From: Kineococcus gynurae
Lineage (GTDB): Bacteria > Actinomycetota > Actinomycetes > Actinomycetales > Kineococcaceae
Direction: 5' to 3' (one strand)
DNA: 64,000 nt
Assembly: GCF_050871315.1 (NCBI RefSeq)
Contig: NZ_JBJLRE010000014.1
Position 1 is the stretch's first letter; each line of letters opens with the position of its first letter. This document shows, piece after piece, positions 1 to 7,387 of this stretch. Both the position numbers and the translations under genes were made by a program. The notes under the pieces are model-generated. The model was not told the DNA's origin. It saw only the letters and a program-made list of their open reading frames with translations, and searched no databases.

Positions 1-384
1 GCCCCGGCCGGCAGCGGCAGGGCCTGGCGGGTGCTGGAGACGTCGCACCCGCCCACCTACTACCTGGCCCGGTCGGTGGTCGACCCGCGCCGGGTGCGGG
101 CCAACGACGACCGAAGCTGGTGCGAGTTCAAGGGCGAGGCGGTCTACCACGACGTCCTCGACGCGCAGGGCCGCGTCCTGCTGCCCTCGGCGGCCTGGAC
201 CTACCCGTTGCCGCACGCCGACTACGCCCCGCTGGCCGGGGCGTTCGCGTTCTACCCGGGACGCCTCGTCTGCCACCTCGACGACGAGCTGGTCCGACCG
301 CAGGCCGGGGGTTTCTACGGCGGCTGGATCACCGACGACGTCGTCGGGCCGTTCAAGGGCGAGCACGGCACCCACGGGTGGTGA
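1..384 (+). CDS. DUF427 family protein (5' end outside window)
   Basis: The reading frame is open from the first base, so the gene starts upstream of the window. The visible 127 residues contain the typical DUF427 segment: RAWRVLETSHPPTYYL, then a tryptophan-rich beta fold (WCEFKGEAVYHD, AAWTYPLP) and a closing GGWITDDVVGPFKG. DUF427 is a small beta-barrel domain of unknown biochemical role, common in actinobacteria. The stop is about 67 bases before the ABC exporter. Family assignment is good; function is unknown. Confidence 0.85.
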   Translation, partial: APAGSGRAWRVLETSHPPTYYLARSVVDPRRVRANDDRSWCEFKGEAVYHDVLDAQGRVLLPSAAWTYPLPHADYAPLAGAFAFYPGRLVCHLDDELVRPQAGGFYGGWITDDVVGPFKGEHGTHGW

Positions 385-450
385 GCCCGGGCGCCACGGC
401 GGCGCGCGGCGGGTTCGCGGGTGGTGGCGCGCCGCCCTAGCGTCGGCCCC

Positions 451-2373
451 ATGAGCATGGACATGGTCGGGCGCACCTCGATGTGGAGCGCCATGTCGGC
501 GCAGGAGGAGCGTCGTTTCGACCGCGAGACCGTGCGCCGGATCCTGGCCATGGCCCGTGACCGGCGCTGGTGGCTCACCGCCTTCGTCGTGGGCAGCGTC
601 GTGGTCTCCGTGCTCGCCGTCGCCACCCCGGTGCTGGCCGGTCGGGTCGTCGAGGCGATCTCGCGCGACGACGGTCGGACGGTGACGATCCTGGCCCTGC
701 TGATCGCCGCGGTCGCGCTGGCCGAGGCCGGCGTGGGGCTGCTCGTGCGCTGGCTGTCCTCCCGGCTGGGGGAGGACCTGATCCTGGACCTGCGCACGCG
801 CGTCTTCGACCACGTCCAGCGGATGCCGGTCGCGTTCTTCACCCGCACCCGCACCGGGGCGTTGGTGAGTCGGCTGAACAACGACGTCCTCGGGGCCCAG
901 CGGGCGTTCTCGGGGACCCTGTCCGGGGTGGTCAGCAACGTCGTCGCGGTGGTCCTCACCGGAGTGGTGATGGCCTCGATCTCCTGGCAGATCACGCTCA
1001 TGGCCCTGGTGCTGCTGCCGGTCTTCGTCCTGCCCGCCCGTCGGATGGGGCGGCGCCTGGCCCAGCTCTCGCGCACCCAGGCGCAGCTCAACGCGGCGAT
1101 GACCACCCAGAGCACGGAACGGTTCTCGGCCCCCGGGGCGACCCTGGTGAAACTGTTCGGGCGACCGGCGGAGGAGTCGCGCGCCTTCGCCGAGGCCGCC
1201 CGCCGGGTGCGCGACATCGGGGTGCGCAGCTCGATGCTGCAGTCGGTGTTCCTGACCGCGCTGACCCTGGTCTCCGCCCTCGCACTGGCCCTCGTCTACG
1301 GCGTGGGCGGGGCGGCCGCCGTCGCCGGTCGTCTCGACACCGGCGACATCGTCACCCTGGCGCTCATGCTGACCCGGCTCTACGCGCCGCTGACGGCGCT
1401 GGCCGGCGCCCGGGTCGACATCATGAGCGCGCTGGTCAGCTTCCAGCGGGTCTTCGAGGTGCTGGACCTCGTCCCGCTGGTCCGGGAGAAGCCCGGGGCG
1501 CTCGCCCTGCCCGACGAGCCGGTGACGGTCGAGTTCCGGCACGTGGACTTCGCCTACCCGGCCGCCTCGGAGGTGTCGCTGGCCTCGCTGGAGGACGTCG
1601 CCCGGCTCGACGCCCGCGGCGGGGAGCCCGTCCTGCACGACGTCTCCTTCACGGTCGCGCCCGGGCGGGTCGTCGCGCTGGTGGGATCCTCGGGCGCGGG
1701 CAAGTCGACGATCGCGGCCCTGCTGTCGCGGCTGTACGACGTGAACGGCGGCGCCGTCCTGGTGGGCGGCCACGACGTGCGCGACGTCACCGCGGAGTCG
1801 TTGCGTCGCACCGTCGGGGTGGTCACCCAGGACGGGCACCTGTTCCACGAGTCGTTGCGCTCCAACCTGCGGCTGGCCCGGCCGGAGGCCACCGACGAGG
1901 AGCTGCTCGACGCCCTCCGCCGGGCCCGGCTCGGACCGCTGGTGGAGTCGCTGCCCGAGGGGTTGGACACCGTCGTCGGCGAGCGCGGGTACCGGTTCTC
2001 CGGCGGGGAGCGGCAGCGGCTGACCATCGCGCGGTTGCTGCTGGCCCGCCCGAGCGTGGTGGTGCTGGACGAGGCCACCGCCTCGCTGGACTCCGGCTCC
2101 GAGGCCGCCGTCCAGGCCGCGCTCGACGAGGCGCTCGCCGGGCGCACGGCCCTGGTCATCGCCCACCGGCTCTCCACCGTCCGCGACGCCGACGAGATCC
2201 TGGTCCTCGAGGGCGGACGGATCGTCGAGCGCGGGACCCACGACGAGCTGACCGCCGCCGGCGGTCGCTACGCCGAGCTGCACCGCCTGCAGTTCCGCCC
2301 CTCCGCCTCCACCCCCACCCCCACCCCCGCCTCCACCGCGCCCACCGTGATCAAGGAATCGGCGGAGCGCTGA
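451..2373 (+). CDS. ABC exporter, fused permease and ATPase
   Basis: A 640-residue half-transporter of the MsbA/LmrA type. An N-terminal six-helix membrane domain (about residues 40-330) is followed by an ATPase domain with Walker A GSSGAGKST (about 411), signature FSGGERQR (about 516), Walker B VVVLDEATASLD and H-loop IAHRLST. It probably works as a homodimer or with a partner; the substrate cannot be told. An in-frame GTG lies at 421, but the ATG at 451 is preferred because it sits 12 bases past a TAGCGT element. The C-terminus is a low-complexity Thr-Pro tail ending in a copy of the dispersed TGATCAAGGAAT repeat, so the repeat is partly translated (VIKES). Confidence 0.93.
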   Translation: MSMDMVGRTSMWSAMSAQEERRFDRETVRRILAMARDRRWWLTAFVVGSVVVSVLAVATPVLAGRVVEAISRDDGRTVTILALLIAAVALAEAGVGLLVRWLSSRLGEDLILDLRTRVFDHVQRMPVAFFTRTRTGALVSRLNNDVLGAQRAFSGTLSGVVSNVVAVVLTGVVMASISWQITLMALVLLPVFVLPARRMGRRLAQLSRTQAQLNAAMTTQSTERFSAPGATLVKLFGRPAEESRAFAEAARRVRDIGVRSSMLQSVFLTALTLVSALALALVYGVGGAAAVAGRLDTGDIVTLALMLTRLYAPLTALAGARVDIMSALVSFQRVFEVLDLVPLVREKPGALALPDEPVTVEFRHVDFAYPAASEVSLASLEDVARLDARGGEPVLHDVSFTVAPGRVVALVGSSGAGKSTIAALLSRLYDVNGGAVLVGGHDVRDVTAESLRRTVGVVTQDGHLFHESLRSNLRLARPEATDEELLDALRRARLGPLVESLPEGLDTVVGERGYRFSGGERQRLTIARLLLARPSVVVLDEATASLDSGSEAAVQAALDEALAGRTALVIAHRLSTVRDADEILVLEGGRIVERGTHDELTAAGGRYAELHRLQFRPSASTPTPTPASTAPTVIKESAER

Positions 2374-2439
2374 GGTTCGTCGCGGCCCCCATCCCCGCCG
2401 TGATCAAGGAATTCCGGACCGGCGATTCCTTGATCACGG
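2345..2439. repeat. Palindromic TGATCAAGGAAT repeat, three arms
   Basis: Arm 1 (2345-2360) lies inside the end of the ABC gene. Arm 2 (2398-2412, CCGTGATCAAGGAAT) and arm 3 (2425-2439, its exact reverse complement) form a perfect 15-bp hairpin with a 12-base loop, followed by a G-rich run. The same arms recur near 32390-32463. Lying between converging genes, the hairpin could stop transcription in both directions, although no T tract follows it. Confidence 0.8.
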
Positions 2440-2451
2440 GGGGCGGGTCGG

Positions 2452-2895
2452 TCAGGGAAGGGTGGCGGTGAGGGTGCGGCAGACGTCGGTCAGTGCGGTG
2501 AGGTCGGCGGGGTCGGCGTCGGCGAGCTGGCGGGCGATCCCGGCGGCGTGCCGCCCGCCGATCTCCCGCTGACGGCGGGCGCCGTCTTCGGTGAGGACGA
2601 CGAGCACGCCGCGGCCGTCCTGCGGGTCGGCCTCGCGCCGCAGCAGCCCCCGCTGCGCCAGCCGGTCGACGAGCCGGCTCAGCGAGGGTTGCGGGAGCAG
2701 CACGGAGGCCGACAGCTCACCGAGTCGGGCCCGCTGCTGCGGGCACCGGCCGAGCGTCCAGAGCACGTCGTAACCGCGCAACCCCTCCGCTCCCCACACG
2801 TCCTCGGCCTCGAAGCGCCGCAGCAGCGTGGACTGCAGCCGGAACAGCGCCTCCCAGGCCTCGACCGCGGCGGCGGTGCGGCCCGGTTCAGGCAC
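2452..2895 (-). CDS. MarR family transcriptional regulator
   Basis: A 147-residue winged-helix regulator. The DNA-binding core spans about residues 38-105 (YDVLWTLGRCPQQRARLGEL, then LPQPSLSRLVDRLAQRGLL and the wing ADPQDGRGVLVVLTEDG). MarR proteins act as dimers that leave palindromic operators when a small ligand binds. The start codon overlaps the 3' end of the upstream luciferase-like gene by 8 bases, so the two are co-transcribed and the regulator probably controls its own operon through the palindrome at 4018-4039. The ligand is unknown; the oxidoreductase partner suggests an oxidised or aromatic compound. Confidence 0.9.
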   Translation of the reverse strand: MPEPGRTAAAVEAWEALFRLQSTLLRRFEAEDVWGAEGLRGYDVLWTLGRCPQQRARLGELSASVLLPQPSLSRLVDRLAQRGLLRREADPQDGRGVLVVLTEDGARRQREIGGRHAAGIARQLADADPADLTALTDVCRTLTATLP

Positions 2896-4000
2896 TCAGG
2901 CTCGTCGGGGCCACCGTGTCCAGCCCGGCCCGGGCGGCGACGCGGGAGGCGTGGCCGGGGGGGTCGGAGGGGACGTGGGCGGGTCGGCGCGCCTCGAACT
3001 CCTTGCGCAGCACCGGGACCACCTCACCGCCCAGCAGGTCCAGCTGTTCCAGCACGGTCTTCAGGGGCAGACCGGCGTGGTCGATCAGGAACAGCTGGCG
3101 CTGGTAGTCGCCGAAGAACTCCTGGAACGTCAGCGTCTTCTCGACCACCTGCTCCGGGGTCCCGACGGTCAGCGGCGTCTGCGCGGTGAAGTCCTCCAGC
3201 GAGGGCCCGTGCCCGTAGACCGGGGCGTTGTCGAAGTAGGGCCGGAACTCCCGGACGGCGTCCTGGGAGTTCTTGCGCATGAACACCTGCCCGCCCAGGC
3301 CGACGATCGCCTGCTCCGGGGCGCCGTGCCCGTAGTGGGCCCACCGCTGCCGGTAGAGCTCGATGAGGCGGATGTAGTGCTCCTTCGGCCAGAAGATGTT
3401 GTTGGCGAAGTAGCCGTCCCCGAAGTACGCCGCGATCTCGGCCACCTGCGGGGTCCGGATCGAGCCGTGCCAGACGAACGGCGCGACGCCGTCGAGCGGG
3501 CGCGGGGTCGAGGTGAACGACTGCAGGGGCGTACGGAACTGCCCCTCCCAGGTCACGACCTCCTCGTCCCAGAGCCGGCGCAGCAGCTGGTAGTTCTCCA
3601 CGGTCAGCTCGACGCTCTTGGCGATGTCCTGGCCGAACCACGGGTAGACCGGCCCGGTGTTGCCGCGCCCGAGCATGAGGTCCACCCGGCCGTCGGCCAG
3701 GTGCTGCAGCATCGCGTAGTCCTCGGCGATCTTCACCGGGTCGTTCGTGGTGATGAGGGTGGTCGAGGTGGACAGCGTGATGCGCGAGGTCCGGGCCGCG
3801 ACGTAGCCGAGCATCGTCGTCGGCGAGGAGGGCACGAACGGCGGGTTGTGGTGCTCACCGGTCGCGAACACGTCCAGGCCGACGGCCTCGGCGTGCTCGG
3901 CGATGGTGACCATCGCCTTGATCCGCTCCGCCTCGGTGGGGGTGCGCCCGGTGGTCGGGTCGGGGGTGACGTCGCCGACGGTGAAGATCCCGAACTGCAT
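2888..4000 (-). CDS. LLM-class flavin-dependent oxidoreductase
   Basis: A 370-residue bacterial luciferase-like TIM-barrel protein that would use reduced flavin to oxidise a small molecule. It begins MQFGIFTVGDV and contains the family blocks FATGEHHNPPFVPSSP, TSRITLSTSTTLI, DGRVDLMLGRGNTGPVYPWF and FVWHGSIRTP. The start at 4000 is chosen over the ATG at 4024 because AGGAG lies 6 bases upstream and the family N-terminus begins there. It is the first gene of an operon with marR, preceded by its own promoter and palindrome. The substrate is unknown. Confidence 0.9.
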   Translation of the reverse strand: MQFGIFTVGDVTPDPTTGRTPTEAERIKAMVTIAEHAEAVGLDVFATGEHHNPPFVPSSPTTMLGYVAARTSRITLSTSTTLITTNDPVKIAEDYAMLQHLADGRVDLMLGRGNTGPVYPWFGQDIAKSVELTVENYQLLRRLWDEEVVTWEGQFRTPLQSFTSTPRPLDGVAPFVWHGSIRTPQVAEIAAYFGDGYFANNIFWPKEHYIRLIELYRQRWAHYGHGAPEQAIVGLGGQVFMRKNSQDAVREFRPYFDNAPVYGHGPSLEDFTAQTPLTVGTPEQVVEKTLTFQEFFGDYQRQLFLIDHAGLPLKTVLEQLDLLGGEVVPVLRKEFEARRPAHVPSDPPGHASRVAARAGLDTVAPTSLSA

Positions 4001-4017
4001 GACCGCTCCTCGTCTCA

Positions 4018-4039
4018 GGTCCATGCATCTGCATGTACC
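4018..4039. promoter_or_regulatory. Probable MarR operator palindrome
   Basis: A 22-bp inverted repeat: the left arm GGTCCATGCA and right arm TGCATGTACC are separated by TC and differ at one pair. It sits just after the predicted -10 box of the oxidoreductase-marR operon and before its ribosome-binding site, the classic position for autorepression by MarR. The assignment to this MarR is inferred from position. Confidence 0.7.
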
Positions 4040-4045
4040 TGACCC

Positions 4046-4074
4046 AAGCTAGCGGAGCCCGGGATCTATTCCAA
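4046..4074 (-). promoter_or_regulatory. Promoter of the oxidoreductase-marR operon
   Basis: Reading on the minus strand: -35 TTGGAA (4069-4074), 17-base spacer, -10 TAGCTT (4046-4051). The palindrome at 4018-4039 would cover the transcription start, consistent with repression by blocking polymerase. Confidence 0.55.
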
Positions 4075-4077
4075 CTC

Positions 4078-5580
4078 TCAACCACCCTGCCGGTCGGTGC
4101 CGGCCCCGGCGCGGGCCCGACCCGGGTCGGCCAGCCGCGAACGCCGGTAGCCGTAGGCCAGGTAGACGACCATCCCGATGGCCATCCAGATGCCGAGCCG
4201 GATCCAGCTGTCCAGGGGCAGGAACCCCATCAGCGCGATGCTCAGGACCGCCGCCAGCACCGGCAGCACCGGCACGCCCGGCATCCGGAACGCCCGGGGG
4301 AGGTCGGGACGGTTGCGGCGCAGCACGATGACGCCGATCGAGACCAGGACGAAGGCGAACAGCGTCCCGATGTTGACCATGTGGGCGAGATCCCCGATCG
4401 GCACCAGCGCGGCGACGACGGCGACGACCACGCCGGTGACCGCGGTGATCCGCACCGGCACCCCGCTGCGCTCGCTGACCCGGGAGAACCATGGCGGGAT
4501 CAGCCCGTCGCGGCTCATCGCGAACAGCACGCGGTTCTGCCCGAGCATCAGGATCATCATCACCGTCAGCAGCCCCACGACCGAGCCCACGCTGATGAGG
4601 GTCGCGACCACGCCGGCGCCCACCTGACGGAACGCGTCGGCCAGCGGGGCCTGGATGCTGATCTGGTCGTAGCGGACCATCCCGGTGATGACGAGGGAGA
4701 CCAGCACGTAGAGCAGCGTGCAGATCGCCAGGGACCCGAAGATCCCGCGGGGCAGGTCGCGCTGGGGGTTCTTCGTCTCCTCGGCCGCGGTGGCCACGAT
4801 GTCGAAGCCGATGAAGGCGAAGAACACCAGGGCGGCGGCCACGAAGATGCCGCCCACCCCGAAGGTCCCGAGCGGGACCCCGAGGTCGGCCCAGAGCGAG
4901 GGGGCGGCCTCGCCGGAACCGGCGCTGGGGGCGCCGTTCGGCGGGACGAAGGGCGACCAGTTCGCGAGCTTCACGAAGAACAGCCCGGCGACGATGACGA
5001 TCCCGACGACGGTGAGCTTGATGGCCACGACGACGGTGTTGAAGCGGGCCGAGGTCTTGGTGCCCAGGCACAGCACCGCGGTGAGCAGCAGGATGATCGT
5101 GAACGCGATGAGGTTCGGCGAGGTCGGCGAGGGCTCGTCGGAGTACAACCAGGCCGGCAGCTCCAGCCCCAGGGTCTGCGACAGCAGGTCGGCGGCGTAG
5201 CCGGACCAGCCGACCGCGACGGTGGCGGCACCGAGCGCCAGTTCCAGGATGAGGTCCCAGCCGATCATCCAGGCGACCACCTCACCGAGGCTGGCGTAGG
5301 AGAACGTGTAGGCCGACCCCGCGACGGGCACGGTCGAGGCGAACTCTGCGTAGCAGAGCGCGGCCAGCGCGCACACCACGCCGGCGACCACGAACGACAG
5401 CGCCACGGCGGGCCCGGCCCGCGTCCCGGCGGCCTCCCCGGTCAGGACGAAGATGCCCGTCCCGATGATGACCCCGACCCCGAAGACCGTGAGGTCCCAG
5501 GCCCCCAGGGACTTGCGGAGACGGTGCCCCGGTTCGTCGGTGGTCGCGATCGCGTCCTCGACGCTCTTGGTGCGGAACAT
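4078..5580 (-). CDS. APC family amino acid permease
   Basis: A 500-residue membrane protein of the amino acid-polyamine-organocation superfamily, resembling cationic amino acid transporters (CAT/YfnA type). The signature helix 1 GVGVIIGTGIFVLTG is followed by about 12 hydrophobic segments, with ALCYAEFASTVPVAGSAYTF at helix 3 and ETKNPQRDLPRGI before helix 7. It would import amino acids across the cytoplasmic membrane. An ATG lies at 5586, but AGAAGG is 8 bases from the ATG at 5580 and only 2 bases from the upstream one, so 5580 is preferred. It ends just before the oxidoreductase promoter and is probably transcribed separately. Confidence 0.9.
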   Translation of the reverse strand: MFRTKSVEDAIATTDEPGHRLRKSLGAWDLTVFGVGVIIGTGIFVLTGEAAGTRAGPAVALSFVVAGVVCALAALCYAEFASTVPVAGSAYTFSYASLGEVVAWMIGWDLILELALGAATVAVGWSGYAADLLSQTLGLELPAWLYSDEPSPTSPNLIAFTIILLLTAVLCLGTKTSARFNTVVVAIKLTVVGIVIVAGLFFVKLANWSPFVPPNGAPSAGSGEAAPSLWADLGVPLGTFGVGGIFVAAALVFFAFIGFDIVATAAEETKNPQRDLPRGIFGSLAICTLLYVLVSLVITGMVRYDQISIQAPLADAFRQVGAGVVATLISVGSVVGLLTVMMILMLGQNRVLFAMSRDGLIPPWFSRVSERSGVPVRITAVTGVVVAVVAALVPIGDLAHMVNIGTLFAFVLVSIGVIVLRRNRPDLPRAFRMPGVPVLPVLAAVLSIALMGFLPLDSWIRLGIWMAIGMVVYLAYGYRRSRLADPGRARAGAGTDRQGG

Positions 5581-5638
5581 GCCCATGGCCTTCTGCCCCC
5601 GTCTGCTCGCCTGCGGTGCGCAGCGGAACCTAGTCCTC

Positions 5639-5899
5639 TCAGGCCGTGCGGGCCACCCGGATGATCTTGCGGCGCAGCCAGACCCGCCGGGCCCCGCCCT
5701 GGTAGAGGACCACCCGGGCGAGTTCCCAGCGCCCGTACTCGGCGTGCTCGGTGAGCAGTCGGCGCACGTCGGAACGGGAGGTCTCCCGGCCCAGGGTGAC
5801 GACCCGGTACTCGAAGGCGGGGTCGGGCCCGGGGACGGGCGAGCCGGGGTTGGCGGGATCGGGGACGCGCTGCACGGGAACCATCGGTGCCATTGTCAC
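5639..5899 (-). CDS. DUF5703 family small protein
   Basis: An 86-residue basic protein. Its core YRVVTLGRETSRSDVRRLLTEHAEYGRWELARVVLYQGGARRVWLRRKIIRV matches, from memory of the family, the short actinobacterial DUF5703 proteins of unknown function. Alternative ATG starts at 5893 and 5884 would trim a Pro-rich N-terminus. It is divergent from the poly-acidic protein gene, 22 bases away, and 52 bases upstream of the permease on the same strand. No catalytic motif is visible. Confidence 0.75.
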   Translation of the reverse strand: MTMAPMVPVQRVPDPANPGSPVPGPDPAFEYRVVTLGRETSRSDVRRLLTEHAEYGRWELARVVLYQGGARRVWLRRKIIRVARTA

Positions 5900-5909
5900 C
5901 CCGCTCCGC

Positions 5910-5915
5910 TACGGT
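5910..5915 (+). promoter_or_regulatory. -10 element TACGGT of a leaderless gene
   Basis: TACGGT ends 6 bases before the ATG at 5922, so transcription would begin at or next to the start codon. There is no ribosome-binding site. Confidence 0.5.
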
Positions 5916-5921
5916 CGTCCC

Positions 5922-6248
5922 ATGACGCCCGATCCGCGTGCTGCACTGGCGCGCCTCGTGGCGGCGCTCGAGGCCCACCTCGACGTCGCGTCCAACCGTC
6001 GTGGCGAGGCCGACCCCGCCGTGGCGGCCGCCTACCAACGCGTCGCGGAGGCCTTCGAGGTCTACGACGAGGCCCTCTACAACGCCTTCGACGAGGTCAC
6101 CCCCTTCGTGCTCTACGACGACGTGGAGGACGACCGCGAGGACGACGACGACGACGAGGACGACGAGGACGACGAGGACCTCGACGACGACGACGAGTCC
6201 GAGGACGAGGACGAGGACGACGACGAGGACCCCGCCTCGCGACGCTGA
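5922..6248 (+). CDS. Small protein with extreme Asp/Glu tail
   Basis: A 108-residue protein in two parts. Residues 1-68 form a helical domain (RAALARLVAALEAHLDVASNR, then RVAEAFEVYDEALYNAFDEV). The last 40 residues are almost entirely Asp and Glu, encoded by a GAC/GAG triplet tract, before PASRR. The helical part resembles short conserved actinobacterial proteins without known function. The acidic tail could be a nucleic-acid mimic or a metal- or base-binding tail; this is inference. The ATG at 5922 is chosen over upstream in-frame starts because homologous sequence begins here and a -10 element sits at leaderless spacing. Confidence 0.75.
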   Translation: MTPDPRAALARLVAALEAHLDVASNRRGEADPAVAAAYQRVAEAFEVYDEALYNAFDEVTPFVLYDDVEDDREDDDDDEDDEDDEDLDDDDESEDEDEDDDEDPASRR

Positions 6249-6249
6249 G

Positions 6250-6279
6250 GCGTCCGCGGCGGAGGCTGGTGCGGACGCT
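6250..6279 (+). terminator. Possible terminator hairpin
   Basis: Arms GCGTCCGC and GCGGACGC form an 8-bp perfect stem just after the stop of the acidic-tail gene. No clear T run follows, so this is tentative. Confidence 0.35.
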
Positions 6280-6369
6280 TCCGCGTCCTCCGGTGAGGAC
6301 ATCGTGAGGGATCGGCCACACCCTCGCCCGGGCGGCTCCGTCCGGCCCTGCGGAGGTCCCTCCCCCCGC

Positions 6370-6375
6370 TAGGGT
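6370..6375 (+). promoter_or_regulatory. -10 element TAGGGT before uppP leader ORF
   Basis: TAGGGT ends 7 bases before the GTG at 6383, the same spacing as at dop, prcB and DUF3090 in this window. It therefore predicts a leaderless transcript starting at that GTG rather than at uppP itself. Confidence 0.5.
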
Positions 6376-6382
6376 CCGGCTC

Positions 6383-6484
6383 GTGCTCACCCTGCGTCCC
6401 GCACCCGCCACCTTTTTCGCACCCCCGGTGCCCGACGTCGCCGCCCGCCTCCGCCGACCCGAGCGCGCGGGGGTCGGGGCATGA
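6383..6484 (+). CDS. 33-residue leaderless upstream ORF, coupled to uppP
   Basis: GTG at 6383 opens 33 codons (MLTLRPAPATFF... ending RPERAGVGA), and its TGA overlaps the uppP ATG in an ATGA arrangement. The upstream -10 spacing and the stop-start overlap both suggest it is translated and hands ribosomes on to uppP, which lacks a clear ribosome-binding site. The peptide is Pro/Ala/Arg rich, with no recognised domain. It may matter only as a coupling leader. Translation is inferred from layout alone. Confidence 0.45.
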   Translation: MLTLRPAPATFFAPPVPDVAARLRRPERAGVGA

Positions 6485-7326
6485 GCATGAGCTGGTTCGA
6501 CGCCGCGGTCCTGGGCCTCGTGCAGGGCCTCACCGAGTTCCTGCCCATCTCCTCCAGCGGTCACCTCGCCGTCGTCGGCACCCTCATCGGCAGCAGCGAC
6601 CCCGGCGCCGCGTTCACCGCGATCGCGCAGCTCGGGACCGAGGCCGCCGTCCTCATCTACTTCCGCCGCGACATCGCCCGGATCATCACCGCCTGGGTGA
6701 ACGCCCTGCGCGGGCGGATCCCCCGCAACGACCCCGACGCCCGCATGGGCTGGCTGGTCATCCTCGGCACCATCCCGATCAGCGTCCTCGGCCTCGTGTT
6801 CAAGGACGCGATCGAGGGCGGGCTGCGCGGGTTCCTGGTCATCGGCACGACCCTCTGGGTGTTCGCCCTGCTGCTCGGACTGGCCGACCGGTTCGGGCGC
6901 AAGGAACGCACGCTCGACCAGCTGTCGTGGGGGCACGGGCTGCTGTTCGGCCTGGCCCAGTCCATGGCCCTCATCCCGGGGGTGTCCCGTTCGGGCGGCA
7001 CCATCACGATGGGGCTGCTGCTGGGCTACACCCGGGAGGCCGCGGCGCGCTTCTCGTTCCTGCTGGCCGTCCCCGCGGTCGTGCTCTCGGGCTTCTACCA
7101 GCTCTTCGACGAGATCGGTTCGGGCGCGCAGGTGCCGTGGGTGGCGACCGGGATCGCGACCGTCGTCGCGTTCGTCGTCGGGTACGCCGTCATCGCCTGG
7201 CTCATGCGGTTCATCTCCACCCACAGCTACACGGTGTTCGTCGTCTACCGCCTCGTGGCGGCGGCGGCGGTGTACGCGCTGGTCGCGTTCGGGGCGCTGC
7301 CCGCGCTGAACGCCAGCGGGTTCTGA
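6481..7326 (+). CDS. uppP: Undecaprenyl-diphosphatase UppP/BacA
   Basis: A 281-residue membrane enzyme that dephosphorylates undecaprenyl diphosphate to recycle the lipid carrier of peptidoglycan synthesis; its activity also gives bacitracin tolerance. Hallmark motifs are visible: GLTEFLPISSSGHL near residue 18 (catalytic Glu and Ser cluster) and PGVSRSGGTI near 165 (catalytic Arg), within about eight hydrophobic helices. Length is normal. An alternative ATG lies at 6487. It probably depends on translation of the short ORF that overlaps its start. Confidence 0.96.
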   Translation: MSMSWFDAAVLGLVQGLTEFLPISSSGHLAVVGTLIGSSDPGAAFTAIAQLGTEAAVLIYFRRDIARIITAWVNALRGRIPRNDPDARMGWLVILGTIPISVLGLVFKDAIEGGLRGFLVIGTTLWVFALLLGLADRFGRKERTLDQLSWGHGLLFGLAQSMALIPGVSRSGGTITMGLLLGYTREAAARFSFLLAVPAVVLSGFYQLFDEIGSGAQVPWVATGIATVVAFVVGYAVIAWLMRFISTHSYTVFVVYRLVAAAAVYALVAFGALPALNASGF

Positions 7327-7387
7327 GTCTCGACCGCGCGTCCCGCGCCCGACCGCAGGGCGACCGGCCGCAGGGCATGATGACGCC

